This document shows, piece after piece, positions 27,291 through 34,824 of a stretch of 43,427 nt of DNA (position 1 is its first letter; each line of letters opens with the position of its first letter). The position numbers were made by a program, and so were the translations under genes. A model generated the notes under the pieces. It had not been told where the DNA came from, made no database searches, and was given only the letters and a program-made list of their open reading frames with translations. Origin of the DNA: Aquabacterium sp. Its GTDB lineage: Bacteria; Pseudomonadota; Gammaproteobacteria; Burkholderiales; Burkholderiaceae_C. The stretch spans positions 1 through 43,427 of the forward strand of contig NZ_JAUSAR010000089.1 in NCBI RefSeq assembly GCF_030652515.1. The letters run 5' to 3'.

Positions 27291-28406
27291 ATGCTACCCG
27301 ACGATCGCCTCCTCGCCACGCCCTTCAAAGGGCGGGGCACCGCCACCCGCATCCTGCACCGCTTTCACCAAGAGGGGCGTGAGCGGGTTGACGACGGCTG
27401 GCCTATTGATGCGGATGATGCCGATGCAGAGGCGCCGACCGTGCAAACCCAGGTCACCCACGAGCAGGCCAAAACGATCCTGACGCGCAATGACTCGCCC
27501 GACCTGCCTTTCGCCTGGTCCATCAACCCCTACCGGGGCTGCGAGCATGGCTGCATCTACTGCTATGCCCGGCCCACCCACAGTTACCTGAACCTGTCGC
27601 CAGGCCTGGATTTTGAAACCCGCCTGGTGGCCAAGGTCAACGCGGCCGATTGCCTGCGGCGCGAGTTGGCCAAGGCGAGTTACCAGCCCAGCGCCATCAA
27701 CCTGGGCTCGGCCACCGATTGTTATCAGCCGGTGGAGCGCGAGCTGGGCATCACCCGGTCCGTGTTGGAGGTGCTGACCGAGTGCGAGCACCCTTTCTCG
27801 ATCGTGACCAAGTCCAGCGGGGTCGAGCGGGATTTGGACCTGATTGGCCTGGCGGCTCGGCGCCAGCAGGCTTTGGTCCTGGTCAGCATCACCACGCTCG
27901 ATCCGGTGTTGTGCCGCAAGCTGGAACCGCGGGCAGCCGCGCCGCATCGCCGTTTGCTGACCGTCAAGCGCCTGGCCGAGGCGGGGGTGCCGGTCGGGGT
28001 CAACGTGGCGCCCATCATCCCCTTCCTGAACGAACCCGAGATCGAGCAAGTGATCAAGGCTGCGGCCGAGGCAGGGGCCGGGTCCATCCACTACACCGTG
28101 GTCCGCCTGCCCTGGGAGGTGAACCCCTTGTTCCAGGAATGGCTGCAGCACCACGTGCCCGAGCGCGCTGATCGCATCATGGCGCGCATCCGCGACCTGC
28201 GGGGTGGCAAGGACTACGACGCCAACTTTGCCCACCGCATGCGGGGCCATGGCCTGTGGGCCGAACTGATCGCGCAAAGGGTGAGCAAGGCGGCGGCGCG
28301 GTATGGCTTGTCGCGTCGGCCTGTGGTGGCCTTGGACACCAGCCGATTCCAACGCCCGCAGGCCCCGCCAAGCCAGTCCTCGTCTCAGCAGGGCAGCTTG
28401 TTCTGA
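27291..28406 (+). CDS. PA0069-family radical SAM protein, LexA-controlled
   Basis: This 371-residue radical SAM enzyme has the 4Fe-4S motif C84-x3-C88-x2-C91 in YRGCEHGCIYCYAR. The N-terminal KGRG and HRF segments are typical of the PA0069 group, which is distantly related to spore photoproduct lyase (SplB). Reaction and substrate are unknown. PA0069 of Pseudomonas aeruginosa is reported as a LexA-regulon member, and this copy has a near-consensus LexA box on its promoter, so a role in DNA-damage response is a fair inference. No Shine-Dalgarno sequence is possible between the box and the ATG. No other in-frame start precedes the conserved KGRG, so translation is probably leaderless. The tail is Ser/Gln-rich. 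Confidence 0.92.
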   Translation: MLPDDRLLATPFKGRGTATRILHRFHQEGRERVDDGWPIDADDADAEAPTVQTQVTHEQAKTILTRNDSPDLPFAWSINPYRGCEHGCIYCYARPTHSYLNLSPGLDFETRLVAKVNAADCLRRELAKASYQPSAINLGSATDCYQPVERELGITRSVLEVLTECEHPFSIVTKSSGVERDLDLIGLAARRQQALVLVSITTLDPVLCRKLEPRAAAPHRRLLTVKRLAEAGVPVGVNVAPIIPFLNEPEIEQVIKAAAEAGAGSIHYTVVRLPWEVNPLFQEWLQHHVPERADRIMARIRDLRGGKDYDANFAHRMRGHGLWAELIAQRVSKAAARYGLSRRPVVALDTSRFQRPQAPPSQSSSQQGSLF

Positions 28407-28464
28407 GCAGTGGCATGGACGGGCGGGTTATAAAGATCGCTACCGTCACTTCATCGAGCACGCC

Positions 28465-29301
28465 ATGGGCAGCAACGGCAAAGGCAAGGACAAGGGGAAA
28501 GACAAAGCCCCCGAGTCGGGCGATCGTCTGGGCAAGCAGGAATACAGCGATCTGCTGGCGCCTCTGCAGGTCGAGCTCAACAACCTGGCGCGGTGGGTGC
28601 AGCACCATCAAAAGCGGGTGCTGATCTTGTTCGAGGGCCGGGACACGGCGGGCAAGGGCGGCGTCATCAACGCCATCAGCGAGACCCTCAACCCGCGCAT
28701 GTGCCATGTGGTGGCCTTGAGCAAACCCACCGAGACCGAGCAGGCGCAGTGGTACTTTCAGCGCCATGTGGCGCATTTGCCGGCGGGTGGCAACATCGTG
28801 CTGATGGACCGCAGTTGGTACAACCGCGCCGGGGTCGAAAAGGTGATGGGCTACAGCAGCGATGAGCAGGTTCAGCGCTTCCTGAAGCAGGCCCCCGTGT
28901 TTGAAAAGCTGCTGGTGGACGATGGCATTCTGCTGTTCAAGTACTGGCTCACGGTGGACCAGGCAGAGCAGGAGCAGCGCATGGCCGAGCGCCTGAATGA
29001 CCCGCTCAAACGCTGGAAGCTGTCGCCCATCGACCTGGAGGCGCGCCTGAAGTACCAGGAGTATGGCCAAGCCCGAGACGCCATGCTGGAGGCCTCTCAC
29101 ACCAAACATGCGCCCTGGACGCTGGTTGACTTCAATGACCAACGCCGCGGGCGATTGACTTTGATCCGACACCTGCTGGACCAGTTGCCCGACTGCAAGG
29201 TGCCCGAGGCCGAACTGGCATTTCCGCCTTTGCCTGGCCAACCGGCAAAAGAGGTGTTTGGCGGGCCGGTCAAGCCCATTCCCTCGGTCAAGACGGCTTA
29301 G
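28465..29301 (+). CDS. ppk2: Polyphosphate kinase 2 (PPK2 family)
   Basis: This 278-residue P-loop kinase moves phosphate between polyphosphate and a nucleoside diphosphate. Walker A is GRDTAGKGG at 58-66, and the Walker B/lid region is MDRSWYNRAG near 114-123. The basic N-terminal tail (GKGKDKGKDK) is long and likely disordered. The one-domain form with the conserved KYWLTVDQAEQ and PLKRWKLSPID stretches fits class I PPK2, which mainly makes ATP or GTP from polyphosphate. The ATG at 28465 was chosen; the upstream open frame overlaps the radical SAM gene. Its stop overlaps the dusC stop region by 4 bases on the opposite strand. Confidence 0.93.
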   Translation: MGSNGKGKDKGKDKAPESGDRLGKQEYSDLLAPLQVELNNLARWVQHHQKRVLILFEGRDTAGKGGVINAISETLNPRMCHVVALSKPTETEQAQWYFQRHVAHLPAGGNIVLMDRSWYNRAGVEKVMGYSSDEQVQRFLKQAPVFEKLLVDDGILLFKYWLTVDQAEQEQRMAERLNDPLKRWKLSPIDLEARLKYQEYGQARDAMLEASHTKHAPWTLVDFNDQRRGRLTLIRHLLDQLPDCKVPEAELAFPPLPGQPAKEVFGGPVKPIPSVKTA

Positions 29302-30227
29302 GCAAACAGGAGCTGGCCCACCAGCGCGTGGTCGTTGGTGGTGCGAACCCGACCGTAGGCTTCTTCCGCCTCCGGGTAGTGCCGCCTCAGAAAATTGAGC
29401 CACTGCTTGATCCGGCCTGCACGGTGCCGGGGTTCGACGCGGGGCTGGATGAGTTTCCAGAACTCCGACATCAAGGGCAGCAGTTCAGCCCATGCGATGC
29501 CCGCGTGCCCCGGCATGGCAATGCTGAGCGCCAATCCCGGATTGACCACCATGCCGCGCCCCAGCATCAGGTCCTGGCAGCCGGAGGCCTGCTGGCAACG
29601 GCGGGCATCGTCCACGTTCCAGATCTCGCCATTGGCCACCACGGGGATGTTCACGGCCAGTCGGATTTCGTTCACGCGGTCCCAGTAGGCGGGCGGGCGG
29701 TAGGCATCGGCCCGGGTGCGGGCGTGCACCACCAGCTCTTCGGCGCCGCCGCTGGCCAGGGCCTGCGCGCATTCCACCGCCATGGAATCGTCGAGATAGC
29801 CCAGGCGCATCTTGGCCGACACGGGCATGTCGGCCGGCACGGCGCGGCGCACGGCGGACACGATGGCGTTCAACAACTCAGGGTCGACCAGCAAGGCCGC
29901 GCCGCCGCCGTGGCGGTTGACCACCTTGGCCGGGCAGCCGAAGTTCAGGTCGATGCCCGCCGGGCCCAGGGTGGCCAGCCTGGCGGCGTTTTCGGCCATG
30001 CAGCTGGGGTCGGAGCCCAGCAATTGCGCGCGCACCGGCACGCCGGCGTGCGTGCGGCCGCCATTGAGCAGTTCCGGCACGATGCGGGTGAAAACGCGCT
30101 CGGGCAGCAACTGGTCGGTGATGCGGATGAACTCGGACACGCAGCGGTCGATGCCGCCCACGCGGGTCAGGATGTCGCGCAGCGGGAAATCCAGGAGGCC
30201 TTCCATGGGCGCGAGCAGGATGGTCAT
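29298..30227 (-). CDS. dusC: tRNA-dihydrouridine synthase (DusC type)
   Basis: This 309-residue FMN enzyme reduces uridine to dihydrouridine in tRNA using NADPH. The start TILLAPMEGLLDFPLRDIL is typical of DusC, the MEG replacing the MAGVTD of DusA/B. The catalytic Cys98 is in LNFGCPAKVVNRHGGG. VANGEIW and DLMLGRG are flavin-binding segments. DusC in E. coli modifies U16; that specificity is inferred from the match. The gene is convergent with ppk2 and divergent from the P450 gene. Confidence 0.93.
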   Translation of the reverse strand: MTILLAPMEGLLDFPLRDILTRVGGIDRCVSEFIRITDQLLPERVFTRIVPELLNGGRTHAGVPVRAQLLGSDPSCMAENAARLATLGPAGIDLNFGCPAKVVNRHGGGAALLVDPELLNAIVSAVRRAVPADMPVSAKMRLGYLDDSMAVECAQALASGGAEELVVHARTRADAYRPPAYWDRVNEIRLAVNIPVVANGEIWNVDDARRCQQASGCQDLMLGRGMVVNPGLALSIAMPGHAGIAWAELLPLMSEFWKLIQPRVEPRHRAGRIKQWLNFLRRHYPEAEEAYGRVRTTNDHALVGQLLFA

Positions 30228-30282
30228 GAAAAATTCAGGGAGGGAGGAGCCGGGGCGTAGTGTACGGAGCTTGGCCCGGCGT

Positions 30283-30298
30283 GTCTCGCGTGCGAGAC
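30283..30298. promoter_or_regulatory. 16-bp palindrome upstream of the P450 gene, candidate operator
   Basis: GTCTCGC-GT-GCGAGAC is a perfect 7-bp inverted repeat with a 2-base centre, in the 99-base region between dusC and the P450 gene. It is followed at 30302-30321 by a second dyad (GACTC, 10 bases, GAGTC) that overlaps the ribosome site. Symmetry and place suggest a repressor site or a hairpin in the leader. Confidence 0.35.
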
Positions 30299-30326
30299 TG
30301 AGACTCTACCGAGATGGAGTCATCCT

Positions 30327-31748
30327 TTGAGCACTTTGCTGAGCCATCCGCCCCTGCGCCGCCTGGACCAACTGCCCGGTCCACGCCCCTTGCCCGTCGT
30401 GGGCAATGCCTTGCAGCTCAAGCGGCCACGCATCCACCTGGATTTTGAGCAGTGGGCGCGCGAGTACGGGCCCACCTTCCTGGTGCGCCTCGGGCCCACG
30501 CCGGTGCTGGTGCTGACCGACCACGAGGCCATCAATGCCGTGATGAAAGACCGCCCTGATGGCTTCAGGCGGCCGGCCAGTCTGGAGCGGGTGGTGAAGG
30601 AGTTGGGCGGCGCGCAAGGCTTGTTCAGCGCCGAGGGGCAGGATTGGCACCACCAGCGGCGCATGGTGATGGCGGCGTTTTCGCCCACCCATGTGCGGGC
30701 CTATTTTCCAGCCTTGATGAAGGTGGCTCAGCGCCTGAATGGGCGTTGGCAGAAAGCCGCGCAGCAAGGGCAGGCGATTGACCTGCAAGGCGATTTGATG
30801 CGCTTCACCGTGGATGCCATTTCCGGCCTGGCATTTGGCGTGGACATGAACACGTTGGAGTCGGATGAAGAGATCATCCAGCGGCACCTGGACAAGATCT
30901 TCCCGGCCTTGTTCAAACGGCTCAACGCCTTGTTGCCGTATTGGCGTTACGTCAAGTTGCCGTCGGACCACGACCTGGACCGCAGCTTGAAAACGGTGAG
31001 AGATGCGATCAACGGCTTCATCGAGCAGGCGCGCGAGCGCATGCGCCAGGAGCCCACCCGCCGTGAGCAGCCCACCAACCTGATCGAGGCGCTGATCGTG
31101 GCCGCCGACCAGCCCGACAGCGGTGTGAATGACCAGGTCGTGGCGGGCAATGTGTTCACCATGCTGCTGGCGGGCGAAGACACCACCGCCAACACCCTGG
31201 CCTGGCTGATCCACCTGCTGCACCGCCACCCGGCCGCCTTGCAAAGGGCGCAAGACGAGGTGCGGCGCGTGGTCGGTGATGAGCTGTCGGCCTTCCACAT
31301 GGACCAGGTGGGCGACCTGCCCTACGTGGACGCGTGCATCCAGGAAACCATGCGCCTCAAGCCAGTCGCGCCCTTTCGGGTGCAGCAAGCCTTGCGCGAC
31401 ACCGTGGTGGGCGATGTGCTGGTGCCCAGAGACGCGTTGGTGTGGTGCATCTCACGCCACGATGCGCTGAACGATCAACACTTCCAGAATGGCGCGGCGT
31501 TCATGCCAGAACGCTGGCTGGCCGAAGGCACGGCCAAAAAGGTCTCGACCCCCTTTGGTAGCGGCCCCCGCGTGTGCCCGGGCCGTTACCTGGCCATGGT
31601 CGAGATGAAGGTGGCCATGGTCACGTTGCTGAGCCAGTTCGACATCGTCACTGTGGACACGCCGCAAGGCGGCGAGGCGCAGGAGCTGATGTCCTTCACC
31701 ATGACGCCCGTGGGCCTGAGCATGCGCCTGAAATCCCGCCTCAGTTGA
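30327..31748 (+). CDS. Cytochrome P450
   Basis: This 473-residue soluble P450 has the I-helix oxygen-binding motif AGEDTT, the K-helix ETMR, and the heme loop FGSGPRVCPGR with axial Cys417. The N-terminus has a proline-rich LPGPRPLPVVGN hinge but no membrane anchor, as in bacterial relatives of eukaryotic-type (CYP4-like) enzymes. It would need ferredoxin/reductase partners, and none is adjacent. Its substrate is unknown. Translation appears to start at TTG (30327) with GGAG 7 bases upstream; no in-frame ATG precedes the conserved region. It overlaps the next, convergent gene by 8 bases. Confidence 0.93.
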   Translation: MSTLLSHPPLRRLDQLPGPRPLPVVGNALQLKRPRIHLDFEQWAREYGPTFLVRLGPTPVLVLTDHEAINAVMKDRPDGFRRPASLERVVKELGGAQGLFSAEGQDWHHQRRMVMAAFSPTHVRAYFPALMKVAQRLNGRWQKAAQQGQAIDLQGDLMRFTVDAISGLAFGVDMNTLESDEEIIQRHLDKIFPALFKRLNALLPYWRYVKLPSDHDLDRSLKTVRDAINGFIEQARERMRQEPTRREQPTNLIEALIVAADQPDSGVNDQVVAGNVFTMLLAGEDTTANTLAWLIHLLHRHPAALQRAQDEVRRVVGDELSAFHMDQVGDLPYVDACIQETMRLKPVAPFRVQQALRDTVVGDVLVPRDALVWCISRHDALNDQHFQNGAAFMPERWLAEGTAKKVSTPFGSGPRVCPGRYLAMVEMKVAMVTLLSQFDIVTVDTPQGGEAQELMSFTMTPVGLSMRLKSRLS

Positions 31749-32331
31749 CGTCAAGCAGTTGCTCGCGCAACTCGCGGGGGGCCAGGGGGCCCATCACCGG
31801 ACGCAGGGACACATCCCACAGCAGTTCATTGTCGTGGGCTGGCCCCATGGATTGACCATTGAGCGAAGCAGCGATGCCCTCTCCGGGGATCCAGTCGATC
31901 AGCACCACATCGCCTTTGCGCAGCATGTCGATCTTGGCGTAGCCGGCGGCGATGGACTCGACTTCGGTGGTGAGCGCCTGGGCTTCGCTTTCGGAGGCAC
32001 TGGCCGCGAAGTCATTCAGGAACTGTCGGGCGATCAGGAATCCCTTCACGTCGCGGAGCATGACCAGGTGGACACGCTTGGGCCCGGCCAGCTTCACCAC
32101 CTCGTCCAGCGTGTGGCGCTTTTCGGTCAGGTACAAGGCGCAGGTGTTGGTCTTGAAGAAACCGCGCTTTTGAATCGACGCGCCGTTGAGCACCAGCTTG
32201 GCGCCCGCCACCTGGGCGGTGTCGTCGATGGTGATGCCTTCCAGCTCGCGAGGCGGCTCGGCCTGGGCTGCATGGGCCAGCACCAGCAGGCATGAGAGCA
32301 CCACGTGCCGCCACCAGCGTTCCTTGTTCAC
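31741..32331 (-). CDS. Periplasmic chalcone isomerase-like protein
   Basis: This 196-residue protein has a signal peptide (cleavage after AAQA at 24) and a chalcone-isomerase-like domain of the bacterial periplasmic type. Recognised segments are LNGASIQKRGFFKTNTCALYL and KRVHLVMLRDVKG. The bacterial members have no established reaction, and plant-type chalcone isomerase activity should not be assumed. The start is GTG at 32331, supported by AGGAG 7 bases upstream and by the signal peptide that follows. The longer frame to 32517 is unsupported. It is divergent from the HDOD gene. Confidence 0.83.
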   Translation of the reverse strand: MNKERWWRHVVLSCLLVLAHAAQAEPPRELEGITIDDTAQVAGAKLVLNGASIQKRGFFKTNTCALYLTEKRHTLDEVVKLAGPKRVHLVMLRDVKGFLIARQFLNDFAASASESEAQALTTEVESIAAGYAKIDMLRKGDVVLIDWIPGEGIAASLNGQSMGPAHDNELLWDVSLRPVMGPLAPRELREQLLDVN

Positions 32332-32476
32332 AGCGGTGCTCCTGTTTCTTTTCAACGCAGACCATTCGCCATGATCATCGCAGCATGGCTGATTTGTGTA
32401 ACACCGGTTTTCCCCCTCTTCACTTCCCGGATAAAACGCCGATACCCAAGGCTGAGCACCACTTCCAGGCCTTTCC

Positions 32477-33361
32477 ATGACGACCACCGATCTGGCGCCG
32501 ACGCGCACCTTGGCCATCCAGCAAGAGCTGGATCAGGCCAGGGCGAAAGGGCCACTGCAGCACATCGTCATTCCGCCTTGTCCGGAATTGCTGACGCGTT
32601 TGCAAAAAGCCATGGCGGCGGGCGAGCCTGACCTGAATGAAGTGGCCCGCATCGCTTCCAGCGATGTGGCCATGTCGGCCACGCTGCTGCGCTCGGCCAA
32701 TGGGCCGCTGTACGCCAGTGGCCAGCCGGTGCAAAGCATTGGCCAGGCCATGAATCGACTGGGCTTGACCGACACGGCCGCGATCCTGACCGGCTTCCTG
32801 GCGCAAAACGCCATCCGCATCACCAGCCCGCAGCTGCAGGGGTTTTGGGAGCGTGCCACCAAGCGTGCGCTGGCCATGGCCTTCATCGCCAAGCGCTTGC
32901 CGGGCATGTCACCCGACTTGGCCTACACCTATGGCCTGTTCTGCCACGTGGGCCTGCCGGTGATGATGCAAAGCGTGAAGGGCTATGTGGGCACCATGGT
33001 GGAAGCCCAGGCCCGCGTCGATCGCTCTTACGTGGCCACTGAAAATGCCAACCACCGCACCGACCACGCCGTGGTGGGGGCGCTGGTGGCCCGGGTGTGG
33101 CGCCTGTCGCCCAGCCTGATGGCTGCCATTCGTCTGCACCACGACCTCGCGGCGCTGGGCGACCGCTTCACCGAGCCCGAGGTGCATACCCTGGTGGCGG
33201 CCGGTTTGCTGGCCGATCACCTCTTGCGCCTGCAGGAAGGTTTGCCACCCGAAAAGGAATGGACCGTCTACGGGGCCAAGGCGCTGGCGTGGCTCCAGAT
33301 CTCGGCCGATGAACTCGCCGTCTGGGAAGACGAGGTCATGGAGATGCTGGAGATCGGTTGA
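32477..33361 (+). CDS. HDOD domain protein (probable signalling/output protein)
   Basis: This 294-residue protein is dominated by an HDOD domain at about 25-225, shown by the segments LPxC-type IPPCPELLTRLQKAM, IASSDVAMSATLLRSANG, IGQAMNRLGLTD and the later AIRLHHDL. HDOD is a catalytically reduced relative of HD phosphohydrolases and usually acts in regulation. No receiver or other second domain is present. The gene is a single unit, convergent with a GNAT gene. Confidence 0.88.
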   Translation: MTTTDLAPTRTLAIQQELDQARAKGPLQHIVIPPCPELLTRLQKAMAAGEPDLNEVARIASSDVAMSATLLRSANGPLYASGQPVQSIGQAMNRLGLTDTAAILTGFLAQNAIRITSPQLQGFWERATKRALAMAFIAKRLPGMSPDLAYTYGLFCHVGLPVMMQSVKGYVGTMVEAQARVDRSYVATENANHRTDHAVVGALVARVWRLSPSLMAAIRLHHDLAALGDRFTEPEVHTLVAAGLLADHLLRLQEGLPPEKEWTVYGAKALAWLQISADELAVWEDEVMEMLEIG

Positions 33362-33373
33362 TCTTCAGCCGAT
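33353..33373. terminator. T-less hairpin joining the stop codons of two convergent genes
   Basis: ATCGGTTGA, loop TCT, TCAGCCGAT: a 9-bp stem with one G-T wobble. The TGA stop of the HDOD gene pairs with the complement of the GNAT gene's TGA stop. No T tract is present. Confidence 0.45.
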
Positions 33374-33883
33374 GGCCCGCGTCAGCCGGATCGTCTCGAT
33401 CTTCACGCCGCCGATGTCCACCGTCTTGGCGGTGTTCAGCTCGCGCTTGAAACCGGCCACATCGTGGAAGTTCAGGGCGCGTTCGTTGCGCAAGGGCAGC
33501 CACAGCGACACGTGGGTGCAGCCTTCGTCTTCCAGGCCATCGCGGGCGGCGTCCCACAGGGCCAGGCCGGCACCGGTGGCCCACAGGTCAGGCCGGACGT
33601 AGATCTGCCAGATTTCGCCCATGGTGGAGGGGGTCTTGGGGTCGCGCGAGCGGTCGTAACCGACAAAGCCGACCACCTGGTCGCCCTCGGTGGCCACCTG
33701 GATCTGCGGTTCGCCCATTTCGATGGCCTCGCGCCAGTAGCCCTGGCGCTTGGTGGCGAACAGGGTGCTCAGCAGCTCGTCAGGCACCAGGTCCTTGTAG
33801 GAGGCCTGCACAGCGGCGGCGTAGATGTCGGCAATGGCCATGGCATCGCGGGGAATGGCGGAGCGAACCTGATATCGGGACAT
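33365..33883 (-). CDS. GNAT-family N-acetyltransferase
   Basis: This 172-residue GNAT fold protein has an N-terminal VRSAIPRDAMAIADIYAAAV helix and a central IWQIYVRPDLWATGAGLALW with the acetyl-CoA pyrophosphate loop. A C-terminal strand pair closes the domain. Its relatives act on amino acids or small xenobiotics such as phosphinothricin, but the substrate cannot be fixed. I chose the ATG at 33883; the frame is open to 33952 but that region belongs to the RIO gene promoter. The ribosome site is weak. Confidence 0.87.
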   Translation of the reverse strand: MSRYQVRSAIPRDAMAIADIYAAAVQASYKDLVPDELLSTLFATKRQGYWREAIEMGEPQIQVATEGDQVVGFVGYDRSRDPKTPSTMGEIWQIYVRPDLWATGAGLALWDAARDGLEDEGCTHVSLWLPLRNERALNFHDVAGFKRELNTAKTVDIGGVKIETIRLTRAIG

Positions 33884-33960
33884 GACAGATGGGGTGTTGT
33901 TGGACGGATAAGTTCTGGACGAGGATTGTCGTCGCATCCGGGCGGCGCACAATGCTCACC

Positions 33961-34812
33961 ATGAAAATCCCCAAAAGACTGGAACCGCTGATTGAAGATG
34001 GCTTGATCGACGGGGTGGTGCGCCAGCTGATGAGTGGCAAAGAGGCCATGGTCTTCGTGGTGCGCTGCGGCGACGACATCCGCTGCGCCAAGGTCTACAA
34101 AGAGGCCAACAAGCGCAGTTTTCGCCAGGCGGTGGATTACACCGAGAACCGCAAGACCAAGAACAGCCGCCAGGCGCGCGCCATGGCCAAAGGTACGCGC
34201 TATGGCCGCCAGGCGCAAGAGGCGGCGTGGCAAAACGCCGAAGTCGACGCCCTGTACCGGCTGGCCGGTGCCGGTGTGCGCGTGCCCAAGCCCTACAACT
34301 TCCACGAAGGCGTTTTGCTGATGGAGTTGGTGACGGGGGCCGATGGCGACGCCGCGCCCCGCCTCAACGACCTGTCCTTCGAGCCCGAACTGGCCCGCCA
34401 GTACCACCAGACCTTGATCATGGAAGTGGTGCGCATGCTGTGCGCGGGCGTGGTCCACGGCGACTTGTCGGAGTTCAACATCCTGGTGGGCGCTGATGGC
34501 CCGGTCATCATCGACCTGCCCCAGGCGGTGGACGCTGCTGGCAACAACCACGCGCCCGGCATGCTGGAGCGCGATGTGGCCAATCTGCGGCAGTACTTCG
34601 GGCAATACGCGCCCGAGTTGCTGACCACCGACTACGGCCGCGAAATCTGGGCCCTGTACGAAGCCGGGGCCCTGAACCCTGAGGTGAAACTCACCGGCCA
34701 GTTCGCCAGAAGCGAAAAAGCCGTCGACCTGGACAGCGTGCTGCGCGAGATCGACGACGCCAAGGACGAAGAAGCCGCCCGCAGGCTGCGACTTCAAACG
34801 CCTGCTCAGTAG
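33961..34812 (+). CDS. RIO-type serine/threonine protein kinase (PA4780-like)
   Basis: This 283-residue RIO family kinase has the catalytic Asp168 in VHGDLSEFNIL and the metal-binding Asp in IIDLPQAVD. Segments SGKEAMVFVVRCGDDIRCAKVYKE (P-loop and Lys) and the basic flexible loop KNSRQARAMAKGTRYGR, seen in the proteobacterial PA4780 group, are present. Its substrate is unknown. The N-terminus MKIPKRLEPL matches the family, so ATG 33961 is preferred to ATG 33952. The stop lies in a 12-base tandem repeat shared with the convergent hydrolase gene. Confidence 0.9.
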   Translation: MKIPKRLEPLIEDGLIDGVVRQLMSGKEAMVFVVRCGDDIRCAKVYKEANKRSFRQAVDYTENRKTKNSRQARAMAKGTRYGRQAQEAAWQNAEVDALYRLAGAGVRVPKPYNFHEGVLLMELVTGADGDAAPRLNDLSFEPELARQYHQTLIMEVVRMLCAGVVHGDLSEFNILVGADGPVIIDLPQAVDAAGNNHAPGMLERDVANLRQYFGQYAPELLTTDYGREIWALYEAGALNPEVKLTGQFARSEKAVDLDSVLREIDDAKDEEAARRLRLQTPAQ

Positions 34813-34824
34813 CCTGTTCAGTAA
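34801..34824 (+). repeat. 12-base tandem direct repeat carrying the RIO kinase stop and the hydrolase stop
   Basis: CCTGCTCAGTAG is followed at once by CCTGTTCAGTAA (10 of 12 identical). The first copy ends in the RIO kinase TAG. The second contains the hydrolase stop (TCA on the plus strand) and gives an in-frame backup TAA for the kinase. It looks like a small duplication over a stop codon. Confidence 0.5.
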
